Notes under the pieces: generated by a model | The model's database searches: none | The model's input: only the letters and a program-made list of their open reading frames with translations | Told to the model about the DNA's origin: nothing | Made by a program: the position numbers and the translations under genes | In this document: positions 18,682 through 27,411 of the stretch, piece by piece | Position numbering within the stretch: position 1 is the stretch's first letter | Layout: the number at the start of each line of letters is the position of its first letter | Assembly (NCBI GenBank): GCA_964614915.1 | Contig: CAZTNC010000011.1 | Location: forward strand, 1 to 64,000 | Source of the DNA: WTFY01 sp964614915 | Lineage (GTDB): Bacteria > Pseudomonadota > Gammaproteobacteria > UBA4575 | Direction: 5' to 3' | DNA length: 64,000 bases

Positions 18682-19233
18682 TCAGGAAGGCCTCATCCGA
18701 AGGCGTGCGATCGGCGACTGACGTCCTACTTCAATGGTGACCTCGCATTCCTTGCGTGCTGGCACAGCGACCTCGGGGCGCGCATCGAGCTGGATGTGCA
18801 GGCGGTGCACCGAAAGCGGCGCACGGCCCTCGAACATTGCCAGGAACTCGGTCAGGGGCAGCACGGAAATGCCCGCCACTTCCCCTGTCAGGGTGTGGAG
18901 GTGCCCATCGGCACCGCTGAACTCGATCTTCGCAGGCTGACCGGCGTCGATCTGTGCAGCAGCATCGCGCTTGATCCACACCATCGCCTGCAGGTTGTGC
19001 TCGCCCGCCAGCGTGCTTTCACCGGGCCCAGCCAAGACCCCGTCGAGCGTCAGGCTGCGGGCCACGCTGCCAAACACCAGCCAGACCAAAAGCACCACCA
19101 ATACCCCGGCAATGGCGGCTACCAGCGCACGCTCATTGGGGGTGGAAATGGTCAGCAGCCGGTCCAGCTGTTCGCGTTCTTCCTTGGCTTCGGCGACCAT
19201 GTTGTGAAATGACTCAAATGGATTGTTGAACAC
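18682..19233 (-). CDS. Minimal HlyD-type membrane-fusion protein of the NHLM export system
   Basis: The 183-residue protein begins the minus-strand export operon. It has a cytoplasmic start, one membrane helix (about 36-57, VAAIAGVLVVLLVWLVFG) and a periplasmic part with beta-barrel features (STLAGEHNLQAMVWI, GQPAKIEFSGADG). HlyD-family proteins of this system are usually around 250-400 residues and contain a long coiled-coil hairpin; here the hairpin and a clear lipoyl half are missing. It may still bridge the ABC transporter to another periplasmic part, or be a reduced form. Assignment rests mainly on position and on the barrel-like segment. Confidence 0.7.
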   Translation of the reverse strand: MFNNPFESFHNMVAEAKEEREQLDRLLTISTPNERALVAAIAGVLVVLLVWLVFGSVARSLTLDGVLAGPGESTLAGEHNLQAMVWIKRDAAAQIDAGQPAKIEFSGADGHLHTLTGEVAGISVLPLTEFLAMFEGRAPLSVHRLHIQLDARPEVAVPARKECEVTIEVGRQSPIARLRMRPS

Positions 19234-19450
19234 GACCTAGAGCAGCCTCCTTACCTGGATCAAGCAACGTCCCAGGGCCTATCCCGTTCAGGATGGTATC
19301 GAATCTTTTAGCGATTATAAGCAATCTCGACTGGGAAAGACCAAATTCTCACCATGGGCAGCCCCCGCCTTAGGCTTCGCACGCCGGTCACTTCACCTGT
19401 TCCGGGCACTCAAGGTACAATGCCACACGTCCATCACGGCGCCTGAGCAG

Positions 19451-20317
19451 ATGTTTCCTGATCACGAAACCGCCCGAAACCGGCGGGCCCACAAAGACCC
19501 GACGAAGGCTTTCTCACGTGCCCGAAGGGGATGGCTCGGGGCCCTGGCCCTGCTCCTCGCGGCACTGGGCCTGGCACAGGCCCCGGTACTGGCGGAGACG
19601 GCGGAGGAAAAGGGGCTCAGAATCGCGCTGGAGGCCGAGGCCCGCAACGACGGCTTCGGCGATTTCACCGCCGGCATGACGATGGTGCTGCGCGATCGAT
19701 ACGGTCGCGAGAGTATCCGCCAGATGCGCTTCAAGGTGCTGGAGGTGGCAGGCGACGGGGACAAGAGCCTGTTCGTGTTCGACCAGCCGCGCGACGTGCA
19801 GGGCACCGCCTTGCTGACCCATGCCCACATCAACACCCAGGACGACCAGTGGCTATATTTGCCGGCCCTGAAGCGGGTCAAGCGTATCAACGCCTCGAAG
19901 CGTTCAGGGTCCTTCATGGGCAGCGAGTTCTCCTACGAGGACATGAGCACGCCAGAAGTGGAGGAATACACCTACAAGTACCTTCGCGACGAACCCTGCG
20001 GCGAGCTCAGTTGTACCGTGACCGAGCAGGTGCCGCTGGACAAGAATTCCGGGTACAGCCGCAAGATCGTCTGGCAGGACACCGGTGAGCTTCGCGTCTG
20101 GAAGATGGAACTGTACGACCGCAAGGACTCGCACCTGAAGACACTCACGTTCGCGAACTACGAGCAATACCTGGACCAGTTCTGGCGGGCCGGGGAACAG
20201 ACCATGGTGAACCACCTGACCGAGGCCAGCACGGTGCTGCACTGGACCGACTTCAAGTTTCGCACCAACCTTGACGACAGCGAATTCAACAAACTGGCCC
20301 TGCGACGCGTACGCTGA
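19451..20317 (+). CDS. LolA-like outer-membrane lipoprotein-sorting protein
   Basis: The 288-residue protein has an N-terminal hydrophobic segment (about 26-47) ending in a signal-peptidase site near QAPVLAE. The mature part belongs to the LolA-like family that accompanies MMPL/RND transporters: FTAGMTMVLRDRYGRES, FDQPRDVQGTALLTH, DDQWLYLPALKRVKRI, SFMGSEFSYEDM and FKFRTNLDDSEFNK are characteristic. Such proteins are thought to carry lipids or lipoproteins across the periplasm. The stop overlaps the next start (TGATG), so it is coupled to the outer-membrane gene behind it. The matching MMPL transporter is probably the one at 7.6-9.9 kb. Confidence 0.85.
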   Translation: MFPDHETARNRRAHKDPTKAFSRARRGWLGALALLLAALGLAQAPVLAETAEEKGLRIALEAEARNDGFGDFTAGMTMVLRDRYGRESIRQMRFKVLEVAGDGDKSLFVFDQPRDVQGTALLTHAHINTQDDQWLYLPALKRVKRINASKRSGSFMGSEFSYEDMSTPEVEEYTYKYLRDEPCGELSCTVTEQVPLDKNSGYSRKIVWQDTGELRVWKMELYDRKDSHLKTLTFANYEQYLDQFWRAGEQTMVNHLTEASTVLHWTDFKFRTNLDDSEFNKLALRRVR

Positions 20318-21546
20318 TGCGTACTACCTGTGCCATAGCGGCCCTTGTACTCGCAGCCGGCGCAGTGCTCGAAGTCCAGGCGCTGGACCTCTCGGGTGAC
20401 CTGAGCCTGCAGGCGCGGGGCTACCCGGAGTCACCCGCGCACCCGGGGCAGCGCTCATCCACCGTGGGGTGGGTCCTCGAGCCCACGCTGCACGGTGAGC
20501 TCAGCCATACCACCAGCTTCACCTTCACCCCGCTGTACCGCTTTGATACCGCAGATTCCAGGCGCACGCACGCGGACCTGCGCGAGGCCTACCTGCTGAG
20601 GTACGGCGAGTGGGGCGGGCATTCCTGGCAGCTGCGAGCGGGCGTGGACCGCGTATTCTGGGGCGTAGCCGAGGTGCACAACCTGGTTGACATCGTCAAC
20701 CAGATCGACCTCGTCGAGCACCCGCGCGACCGGCCCAAACTGGGACAGCCGATGCTCCAGCTGGCGGTCTCCGGGGACTGGGGCCTCGCCGAATCCTTCG
20801 TGCTGCCGTACCACCGCAGGCAGACCTTTCCGGGGCGCTCCGGGCGGCTTCGCGCAGGCCGCCTGATCGAGGATGACGCCGCCTACGAGAGCGGTGCCGA
20901 GGAGCGCCACGTCGATGTCGCGTTTCGCTACAGCCATGCCGTGGGTGTGCTGGACATCGCGCTGAGCGCCTTCTCCGGCACCAGCCGCGAACCCCGGTTC
21001 GTGGTTGATCCAGACGCCGGGAGTACACCAGGGATGGATGCCCCCCTGCTGCCGTTCTACGAGCAGATCCGCCAGTTCGGGCTCGAAGCGCAACTCACCA
21101 CCGAGCCCGTGCTGTACAAGCTGGAAGCCATCCGCCGGCACGGCGCACAAAACCTGCTCGGTGAGGGGGAGGATTACGGTGCCTTCATCGTTGGTGTGGA
21201 GCGCACGCTGTATACACTGTTCGATTCCCCGTACGACCTGACCCTGCTGGGCGAGTGGCTCTACGATGAGCGCGGCAGCCGGGCTACCAGCGCCTGGCAA
21301 AACGATGTCTACCTGACCGGCTTTCTCTCCTTCAACGACGTGCAGGGCACGGAGCTCATCGTTGGCCTGCTTGCCGATCTGCGCTACAACACGCGCACCC
21401 TGAACCTGGAATTCAAACGCCGTCTCGCGGGCAGCTGGTCGATGCGACTTGAGACCTTCGCCAACCTGGGCTCAGACCGCAAGGACCTGACCTACGACGG
21501 CCGGCGCGACAGTTTCGCCGGCGCGGAACTCATCTTCAGCTTCTAG
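20317..21546 (+). CDS. Outer-membrane beta-barrel partner of the LolA-like protein
   Basis: The protein has 409 residues with a signal peptide (about 1-22, cut near VQAL). The mature part is rich in alternating hydrophobic strands and aromatic residues, begins with an aromatic-rich strand pattern (WVLEPTLHGELSHTTSFTFTPLY) and ends in FAGAELIFSF, whose terminal Phe is the usual signal for barrel insertion. No cofactor motif is visible. It is translationally coupled to the LolA-like gene. By analogy with MMPL/LolA/outer-membrane sets it may release the transported compound at the surface. Confidence 0.75.
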   Translation: MRTTCAIAALVLAAGAVLEVQALDLSGDLSLQARGYPESPAHPGQRSSTVGWVLEPTLHGELSHTTSFTFTPLYRFDTADSRRTHADLREAYLLRYGEWGGHSWQLRAGVDRVFWGVAEVHNLVDIVNQIDLVEHPRDRPKLGQPMLQLAVSGDWGLAESFVLPYHRRQTFPGRSGRLRAGRLIEDDAAYESGAEERHVDVAFRYSHAVGVLDIALSAFSGTSREPRFVVDPDAGSTPGMDAPLLPFYEQIRQFGLEAQLTTEPVLYKLEAIRRHGAQNLLGEGEDYGAFIVGVERTLYTLFDSPYDLTLLGEWLYDERGSRATSAWQNDVYLTGFLSFNDVQGTELIVGLLADLRYNTRTLNLEFKRRLAGSWSMRLETFANLGSDRKDLTYDGRRDSFAGAELIFSF

Positions 21547-21597
21547 TGAATTCGTGCGTGAGCATACCCGTGTGCAAGGTTCGCAAGGCAGTGACAA

Positions 21598-21624
21598 CCC
21601 CGGGCGGGGGTGCTAGGCTTTTTT
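21598..21624 (+). terminator. Weak terminator-like hairpin
   Basis: CCCCG pairs with CGGGG over a two-base loop, and a run of six T follows about nine bases later, behind the outer-membrane gene. The short loop and the gap before the T run make this uncertain. Confidence 0.35.
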
Positions 21625-21701
21625 GATTTCGTCGTGTTCACACCCTCTCCCATCAGCCCAGACCTGAAGCCTTCGGACGGGCCCAGCGAACGTTCCAGAA
21701 C

Positions 21702-22976
21702 GTGATTCCGTCGGGCAGCCAATCCTTGCGCAAGATCGCGGTGATCGGGCGGGGCACCGCGGGATCTCTGGCGGCTGCAAGCATCACGCGCCTGCACCCG
21801 GGGGACGACTACGAACTGCACCACATCTACGACTCGCGCATCCCGGTGATTGGCGTGGGCGAGGGCAGCTGGCCGGCGCTGGTTGAGCATCTGCAACAAC
21901 TCACAGACCTCCCGAACGACGACGTCCAGCAGCACTTACGGGGCACGCGCAAGTACGGCGTGGCCTTTGAGGGATGGGGGCGGTGCGACCAGAATTTCAC
22001 GCACTTCTTCTCGCCGAAGGACGTCGCCTACGCCTACCACCTGTCGGCCGATTATCTCGCCGAACTCCTGTATGAAAAGACACGCGCGCAGCACATCGAT
22101 GCGAAAGTGCTCGACATCACGCGCATAGGGGGCGGGGCCAAGGTCACCTTCGAAGGCCGTGAACCCGAGCGTTACGACCTAGTCTTCGATGCCCGCGGCT
22201 TCCCCAGGGAACTGAACCCAAAGGACCACATCGACATCTCGTTCATCCCGACCAATACCGCCTGCATCCGCCGCTGCCCGGCACTCTTTGATGCCAAGCA
22301 GAACGGACCGGTGCTGCAGCACACCTACACCCGGGCTGTGGCACGTCCACACGGCTGGATTTTCGTGATCCCGCTCACGGTGCACACCTCCTACGGCTAC
22401 ATCTTCAACCGCGATTTCAGCGAACTGGATGAGGTGCAGGCGGATTTCGATGCCTTCCTCGAGAGTGATGGTGTGGGCGAGTTCGAGCCGCGCTCGGTCA
22501 TCCCTTTTCCCAACTTCGTGAATCGCAGGATCTACGATGGCGCGATCGCGCGCATCGGCAATGCGGCGGCCTTCATGGAGCCGCTTGAGGCCACCGCCAT
22601 CGTCTCCGCGCAGATCCAGATCGGCATGATCCTGTACATGCGCCTCAATCGCCCGGCCGAATATGCCGACGGTGATGCCGAGGCGGTCAACCGGTTTCTG
22701 GTCAACAACATGCTCTGTTACGGGCTGTTCGTCGGCTGGCACTATTCCTGCGGCTCGAAGTTCGACAGTCCGTTCTGGCAACATGCGAAAGATCACGTCT
22801 GGCCATCGCACCGCACAGCCGCAGCTCCCGAGGCGGTGGACTGCAAGGCGCTTGCCCAGTTCAACGAGATGCTCGAGGTCCTGAAGCGCCCGGACATCAG
22901 TGAGGCAGACTGGGCGCGCATGTGCGCGGTGCCGCTCACCAGCTACGACCAGATGTCCCGGGGGCTTGGCTGCTAG
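21702..22976 (+). CDS. Tryptophan-halogenase-family FAD-dependent enzyme
   Basis: The 424-residue flavoprotein has an N-terminal Rossmann motif IGRGTAGSLAAAS (15-27), the halogenase GVGEGSWP (51-58), and a Lys in TRKYGVAFEGW (Lys84) at the place of the catalytic lysine of PrnA/RebH. GWIFVIPL corresponds to the WxWxIP motif with the second Trp replaced by Phe. FMEPLEATAI matches the conserved region near the chloride site. The protein is shorter than typical tryptophan halogenases (about 500-540). It lies at the edge of the RiPP locus; the precursor ends in Trp, so peptide halogenation is an attractive but unproven role. The start is a GTG at 21702; TTG at 21726 is an alternative. Some members of this superfamily act on other substrates or as monooxygenases. 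Confidence 0.78.
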   Translation: MIPSGSQSLRKIAVIGRGTAGSLAAASITRLHPGDDYELHHIYDSRIPVIGVGEGSWPALVEHLQQLTDLPNDDVQQHLRGTRKYGVAFEGWGRCDQNFTHFFSPKDVAYAYHLSADYLAELLYEKTRAQHIDAKVLDITRIGGGAKVTFEGREPERYDLVFDARGFPRELNPKDHIDISFIPTNTACIRRCPALFDAKQNGPVLQHTYTRAVARPHGWIFVIPLTVHTSYGYIFNRDFSELDEVQADFDAFLESDGVGEFEPRSVIPFPNFVNRRIYDGAIARIGNAAAFMEPLEATAIVSAQIQIGMILYMRLNRPAEYADGDAEAVNRFLVNNMLCYGLFVGWHYSCGSKFDSPFWQHAKDHVWPSHRTAAAPEAVDCKALAQFNEMLEVLKRPDISEADWARMCAVPLTSYDQMSRGLGC

Positions 22977-23129
22977 CACCCGTCCCGGGACCATTCAAAA
23001 CCCGGCAGATGCCGGAAGTCGCAAGCTGGGCACTCATCAATAGTGGTCAAAAAGATGAACTTTGACCGCGAATCCGGTACATTCTCCACCCCAAATGAAG
23101 TGGGTAACATCAAGGATGAGGCAGCAGGC

Positions 23130-23966
23130 ATGATGAGAACTACACTGGCCATTGCGGCACTGGGCCTGCTGATCGCAGGCTGCGGCGGCAGTCCCCGGCA
23201 TAAGCCACCTGACACCCCGGAGTACCATGCGATCCAGGATTACTTGCGAATTGGCAGGAGCGCCAACCTGCTGCTCTCCACGGATCGGATCAACTGGGTG
23301 CCTGGTCGAACCGATCCGGAACGGGTTTCCGTGGAATGCAAGGGCCTGTACTGCTCGGTAGGATATTCCGCGTATATCCGTGCAAACAAGGTGTACAGTT
23401 TGGTTCCCGAAGAGATCACGATCCTTGCAGACACCAACGGCATCAACACGGGAATCGACTTTTTCATTAATGATTCCAACGACCTTCACAGCTATGCGGG
23501 CTGGATGGAGTACAGCTTCTTCGCCTCCACGGTGGTGCTTTTCAAAAGCGATATCGATCCCGACCAGGGCGTGACCCAGACGTACGGCACTATCAACGGG
23601 AGCATTACCAAGACCAATCCCGTCACCGAAGCCACCTGGACCGGCTTTGCGACGGCCCGGGATCATAACATCGCAACAGATATCAAATCCGTGGTGGTCG
23701 GTGATGCCAGCATATCCGTGCGCATCGACGATGAGGTGCTAGCAGACGTTCGCTTGACGGGCCTGGCCAATACCGCAACCGGACAGGCGTATGACGACAT
23801 GATCTTTGAGGGCATGTCCGTGACGGATGGGCAGTTCAGCCGCTACCACGCCGACGACAACCGCCTGTCGGGAGCCTTTTACGGCCCCGGCCACGAGGAA
23901 GCGGGCGGCGTGTTCGATCATCCCCAGGGCCTAGTTGGCGCATACGGTGGCAGGAGGATGCAGTAA
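23130..23966 (+). CDS. TbpB-like beta-barrel surface lipoprotein
   Basis: I chose the start at one of two adjacent ATGs because it begins a lipoprotein signal (MMRTTLAIAALGLLIAGC) with lipobox IAGC; an upstream in-frame start would add 29 residues that do not fit. The mature protein has about 260 residues. Its end, SGAFYGPGHEEAGGVFDH followed by a short Gly-rich strand, is the closing motif of transferrin-binding-protein-like barrels. No ligand can be deduced. It resembles the lipoproteins at 33.1, 42.0 and 43.3 kb in this motif. Confidence 0.75.
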   Translation: MMRTTLAIAALGLLIAGCGGSPRHKPPDTPEYHAIQDYLRIGRSANLLLSTDRINWVPGRTDPERVSVECKGLYCSVGYSAYIRANKVYSLVPEEITILADTNGINTGIDFFINDSNDLHSYAGWMEYSFFASTVVLFKSDIDPDQGVTQTYGTINGSITKTNPVTEATWTGFATARDHNIATDIKSVVVGDASISVRIDDEVLADVRLTGLANTATGQAYDDMIFEGMSVTDGQFSRYHADDNRLSGAFYGPGHEEAGGVFDHPQGLVGAYGGRRMQ

Positions 23967-24093
23967 GTCATCGCTTTCATTAGAGGCTTGCGTCGGCTTC
24001 AAGTTTTGAGTCCCCATTTGCCGCAGGATGGAACGAGAGGTTCCATGGATGGTCCAAGAGAACAGAAAAGCTTCTATTCTCTTCCGACTTCTG

Positions 24094-24525
24094 ATGCGCC
24101 TCTGGACTCTCCATCCCCGTTATCTTGATTCCAAGGGCTTGGTTGCGCTTTGGCGCGAAGGCCTGCTGGCCCAAGCAGTGCTACAGGGGCAAACTAAAGG
24201 TTACCGGAACCATCCACAGTTGCAGCGCTTCCGCGATACCTCAAAGCCAGAAGCATTCATTGCCCGGTATTTGAAAACTGTATATGACGAGGCGTGCCGG
24301 CGAGGTTACTCGTTTGACTCATCCAAGCTCATGACTGCCACGGGAAGTGGGACGATCAGAGTTACTCAGGGACAGCTTGGGTTCGAGCGGGCTCATCTGC
24401 AGAAGAAATTGCAGGCCCGCGATCTCGAGTGGCTGGCACAACATCCAATCGGCACTGTCACCCACCCGCTGTTTCGCATCGAACCAGGAGGCCTGGAGGA
24501 TTGGGAGAAGGCGCCGGCTGACTAG
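24094..24525 (+). CDS. Pyrimidine-dimer DNA glycosylase-like protein
   Basis: The protein belongs to the T4 endonuclease V-like (Pyr_excise) family: MRLWTLHPRYLDSKGLVALW at the start, ALLAQAVL-type helix, then Gly-Tyr-Arg-Asn-His-Pro. It is 143 residues from the chosen ATG, where homologous sequence starts; an open frame runs 22 codons further upstream without family features. Family members excise or incise at UV dimers or related lesions. The T4 enzyme uses an N-terminal Thr that is not present here (Arg follows Met), so activity may differ. It converges on gpmI with only 12 nt between the stops. Confidence 0.75.
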   Translation: MRLWTLHPRYLDSKGLVALWREGLLAQAVLQGQTKGYRNHPQLQRFRDTSKPEAFIARYLKTVYDEACRRGYSFDSSKLMTATGSGTIRVTQGQLGFERAHLQKKLQARDLEWLAQHPIGTVTHPLFRIEPGGLEDWEKAPAD

Positions 24526-24537
24526 TTGTTTGGCTGG

Positions 24538-26082
24538 TCAGCGCCCGTTGTAGGGCACCAACAGGGAACGCCCGGTCATGGCCTTGGGCTTCCGGATCCC
24601 CATCAGCTGCAGGATGGTCGGGGCGACATCACTGAGGCCGCGCCCGTTAGCGAGATCCCAGTTGCCCTCATCGATCACAAGGCACGGCACCGGGTAAGTA
24701 GTGTGCTGGGTGTGCGGCTCGCCGGTGTGCGGGTTGACCATCTCGTCGCAGTTGCCGTGATCGGAGGTCACCACCACTGAGATGCCCTGCTCGACCGCAG
24801 CATCGAGCACGCGCCCGGCATGGATGTCGACGGCCTGCAGGGCCGCGATCACCGCCTCCTTCTTGGCCGTGTGTCCGACCATGTCGCCGTTGGCGAAGTT
24901 GGTCACCATCAGGGCATAGGCATCGTTGCGGATCGCCTTGATCACCTCGTCGGCGACTTCCTCGGCGCTCATCTCGGGCTGCTGGTCGTAGGTGTCGACC
25001 TTGGGTGACGGGATGATCTTGCGGTCCTCACCCTCGTAGGCCTCCTCGTGTCCGCCATTGATGAAATAGGTCACATGCGGGTACTTCTCGGTTTCCGCGC
25101 AGTGGAACTGGTGCATGTCGAGCTTGCTGATGATCTTTGCCAGGTTGGTGTCCGGGCGGCGCGGCGGGAACACCACCGGGCCGAGAAACTCCTTGCTGTA
25201 TTTCGTCATCATGGTCAGGCGCACCGGCTCGAAGCCCTCGCCGCGCTCGAAGGCCTCGAAGCCTTCCTTGGCGAGCGCCTTGCTGAGTTGCAGCGGGCGG
25301 TCGTTGCGGAAATTACAGAAGATGACCGAGGAACCCGCACCCATGGGTTTCGCCTCTGGCAACACGGTCGGCACGATGAACTCGTCGGTCTCGCCGCGGT
25401 CGTAGGCATTCAGGATCGCGCTCTTGGCATCGGCGGCTTCCTCGCCCACGCCGCGCACCAGCGCGCGCCAGGCCTTCTCCGTTCGATCCCAGCGGCGGTC
25501 GCGGTCCATCGCGAAATAGCGGCCCATGACCGTGCCGATCATCCCGTCGGCCTTGTTCAGGGCACGGTTCAGGCGCTGCAGGTATTTCCTCGCACTCTTG
25601 GGCGGAGCATCGCGCCCGTCGGTGATCAGGTGCAGCATCGGGCGGGTCTCGTGGTCGCGGCACAGCTTGATCAGCGCGATGATGTGGTTGATGTGCGAGT
25701 GCACGCCGCCGTCCGAGAGCAGGCCGATCAGGTGCACATGGCCGTCATTGTTCTTGCCCTTCTTGATGGCACGAACCAGCGGCGACATCTCGAACAGGCT
25801 GCCGTCTGCGATGGCCTCGTTGATACGGATCAGGTCCTGGCGTATGACCGAGCCGCAGCCGATGGTCATGTGACCGACCTCGGAGTTGCCCATCTGTCCG
25901 GGCGGCAGGCCGACCGCCTCGCCGGAGGCCTCCAGCACGGTATGCGGGTAGCTGGAGAAATAATGATCCAGGCGCGGGGTCTCCGCGTGCATCACGGCAT
26001 TGTTGGCCTTGCTGGGATTCACGCCAAAGCCGTCCAGGATCACCAGCAGGACACGCTTACGAAGCTTGATCGGTTTTTTCAC
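24538..26082 (-). CDS. gpmI: 2,3-bisphosphoglycerate-independent phosphoglycerate mutase
   Basis: At 514 residues it has the normal length for this glycolytic enzyme, which interconverts 3- and 2-phosphoglycerate with two manganese ions. VLLVILDGFGVN near the start carries the metal-binding Asp, and QMGNSEVGHM contains the catalytic Ser. The phosphotransferase insert has HLIGLLSDGGVHSH and ITDGRDAPPKSA. The C-terminal metal site is seen in NFANGDMVGHT and VTSDHGNCDEM. It is the last gene in this minus-strand stretch behind tatC. Confidence 0.95.
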   Translation of the reverse strand: MKKPIKLRKRVLLVILDGFGVNPSKANNAVMHAETPRLDHYFSSYPHTVLEASGEAVGLPPGQMGNSEVGHMTIGCGSVIRQDLIRINEAIADGSLFEMSPLVRAIKKGKNNDGHVHLIGLLSDGGVHSHINHIIALIKLCRDHETRPMLHLITDGRDAPPKSARKYLQRLNRALNKADGMIGTVMGRYFAMDRDRRWDRTEKAWRALVRGVGEEAADAKSAILNAYDRGETDEFIVPTVLPEAKPMGAGSSVIFCNFRNDRPLQLSKALAKEGFEAFERGEGFEPVRLTMMTKYSKEFLGPVVFPPRRPDTNLAKIISKLDMHQFHCAETEKYPHVTYFINGGHEEAYEGEDRKIIPSPKVDTYDQQPEMSAEEVADEVIKAIRNDAYALMVTNFANGDMVGHTAKKEAVIAALQAVDIHAGRVLDAAVEQGISVVVTSDHGNCDEMVNPHTGEPHTQHTTYPVPCLVIDEGNWDLANGRGLSDVAPTILQLMGIRKPKAMTGRSLLVPYNGR

Positions 26083-26144
26083 GAAAAACGCGGTGAATTG
26101 AAAGTCGGCAATTATGCAACAAATGCCGGGGGGTGTCTGCTAGC

Positions 26145-27044
26145 CTAGTCGGGGGATTCCTTCGTATCCTCATCGTCCTCAAGCGGCTTCACCGGGGCCA
26201 GCTCGGCGGCCTGCTCCTCGGGCGAAAGCGGCACCGCACTGGGCGCACTCGGTGCCTGCGCACCCTCGGCTGCAACCGGTGCTGCATCGGGCAGGGGGTC
26301 GTCCACTTCCTTGGGCGTGACCAGGCGCGAGAACGCGAGGCCCAGCTCGAACAGAATCCACACCGGGATGGCGAGCAATACCTGGGAGATGACATCGGGC
26401 GGGGTCAGCAGCATGCCGACCACGAAGGCGGCGACGATCACGTAGGGGCGCTTGGCGGCCATCTTGTCCGGCGTGGTCACGCCCATGCGCACCAGCACCA
26501 GGGTCACCACCGGCACCTCGAACGCCGCACCGAAGGCGATGAAGATCTTCATGACGAAATCGAGATAGCGGCCGATGTCGGTCATCACCGCGACCCCTTC
26601 CGGGGCCACCGCCGTGAAAAAGCCGAACATCAGGGGAAAGACGACGAAGTAGGCGAACGCCATGCCGACGTAGAACAGCACCGAGCTCGACAAGAGGATC
26701 GGGAACACCAGCCGTTTCTCGCTGCTGTACAGGCCCGGGGCGACGAACGCCCAGACGTGGTAGAAGATGAGCGGCACGGCCAGCACCAGGCTGACCAGGA
26801 ACACCAGCTTGAACGGGGTCAGAAACGGCGAGGCCACCTCGATCGCGACCATGGTGCTGGCCTCGGGCAGGTGCGCCATCAGGGGACCGGCCAGCCAGCC
26901 GTACAGGGTGTTGGCGAACGGGAACAGCACGATCAGCAAGGCGAACACGCTGCCGACGATCCACATCAGGCGGCTGCGCAACTCGTAGAGGTGCGTGAGC
27001 AGGGTCTCGTGTTTGGAGTCGGTGCTCTCGGGTTCAGTCGCCAT
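26145..27044 (-). CDS. tatC: Sec-independent protein translocase TatC
   Basis: TatC is the multi-spanning receptor of the twin-arginine translocase. The start is the ATG inside the end of tatB (MATEPESTDSKHETLLTHLYELRSRL-type beginning), giving 299 residues; the longer frame upstream only reads through tatB in another frame. HLYELRSRL is the conserved N-terminal motif and FAFAYFVVFPLMFGFF belongs to a conserved helix. Six membrane helices are visible. The C-terminus has an unusual Ala/Pro/Glu-rich tail of about 60 residues, longer than in most homologs. Confidence 0.93.
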   Translation of the reverse strand: MATEPESTDSKHETLLTHLYELRSRLMWIVGSVFALLIVLFPFANTLYGWLAGPLMAHLPEASTMVAIEVASPFLTPFKLVFLVSLVLAVPLIFYHVWAFVAPGLYSSEKRLVFPILLSSSVLFYVGMAFAYFVVFPLMFGFFTAVAPEGVAVMTDIGRYLDFVMKIFIAFGAAFEVPVVTLVLVRMGVTTPDKMAAKRPYVIVAAFVVGMLLTPPDVISQVLLAIPVWILFELGLAFSRLVTPKEVDDPLPDAAPVAAEGAQAPSAPSAVPLSPEEQAAELAPVKPLEDDEDTKESPD

Positions 27045-27399
27045 TGGACTTCTCGGCGGCCGGGGCGGGTTTCGTGTCGGAAGACTCGATCTGCTTTTCG
27101 ACGGCGGCGACCAACGAATCGTCATCGTCGTCTTCGAAGTCCTCCTCAATCTCGCGCTGCGTGTCCTTGAGGATGGACTTCAGCTCGCCGATCTCGTTTT
27201 GCTGCTTCTCCAGCATCTCCTTGAGTTCGCTGGCGCGGATCTCGGATTCGATGTCGGCGCGAAAGGCGGTCAGGGTGCGCTTGGCCTTGCCGAACCAGTG
27301 ACCCGCCTGGGCGGCCAGGCGCGGCAGGCGTTCGGGGCCGACCACCAGCAACACCACCACCATGATCAGGGCAAGCTCCCAGAAGCCGAAATCGAACAT
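27034..27399 (-). CDS. tatB: Sec-independent protein translocase TatB
   Basis: This 121-residue protein has one N-terminal membrane helix with the Tat hallmark (FGFWELALIMVVVLLVVGPERLP), an amphipathic helix, a Glu-rich coiled coil and an acidic tail. It overlaps tatC by 11 nt and follows tatA by 12 nt. TatB forms the receptor complex with TatC. Confidence 0.92.
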   Translation of the reverse strand: MFDFGFWELALIMVVVLLVVGPERLPRLAAQAGHWFGKAKRTLTAFRADIESEIRASELKEMLEKQQNEIGELKSILKDTQREIEEDFEDDDDDSLVAAVEKQIESSDTKPAPAAEKSNGD

Positions 27400-27411
27400 G
27401 ATTCGGGAGGA

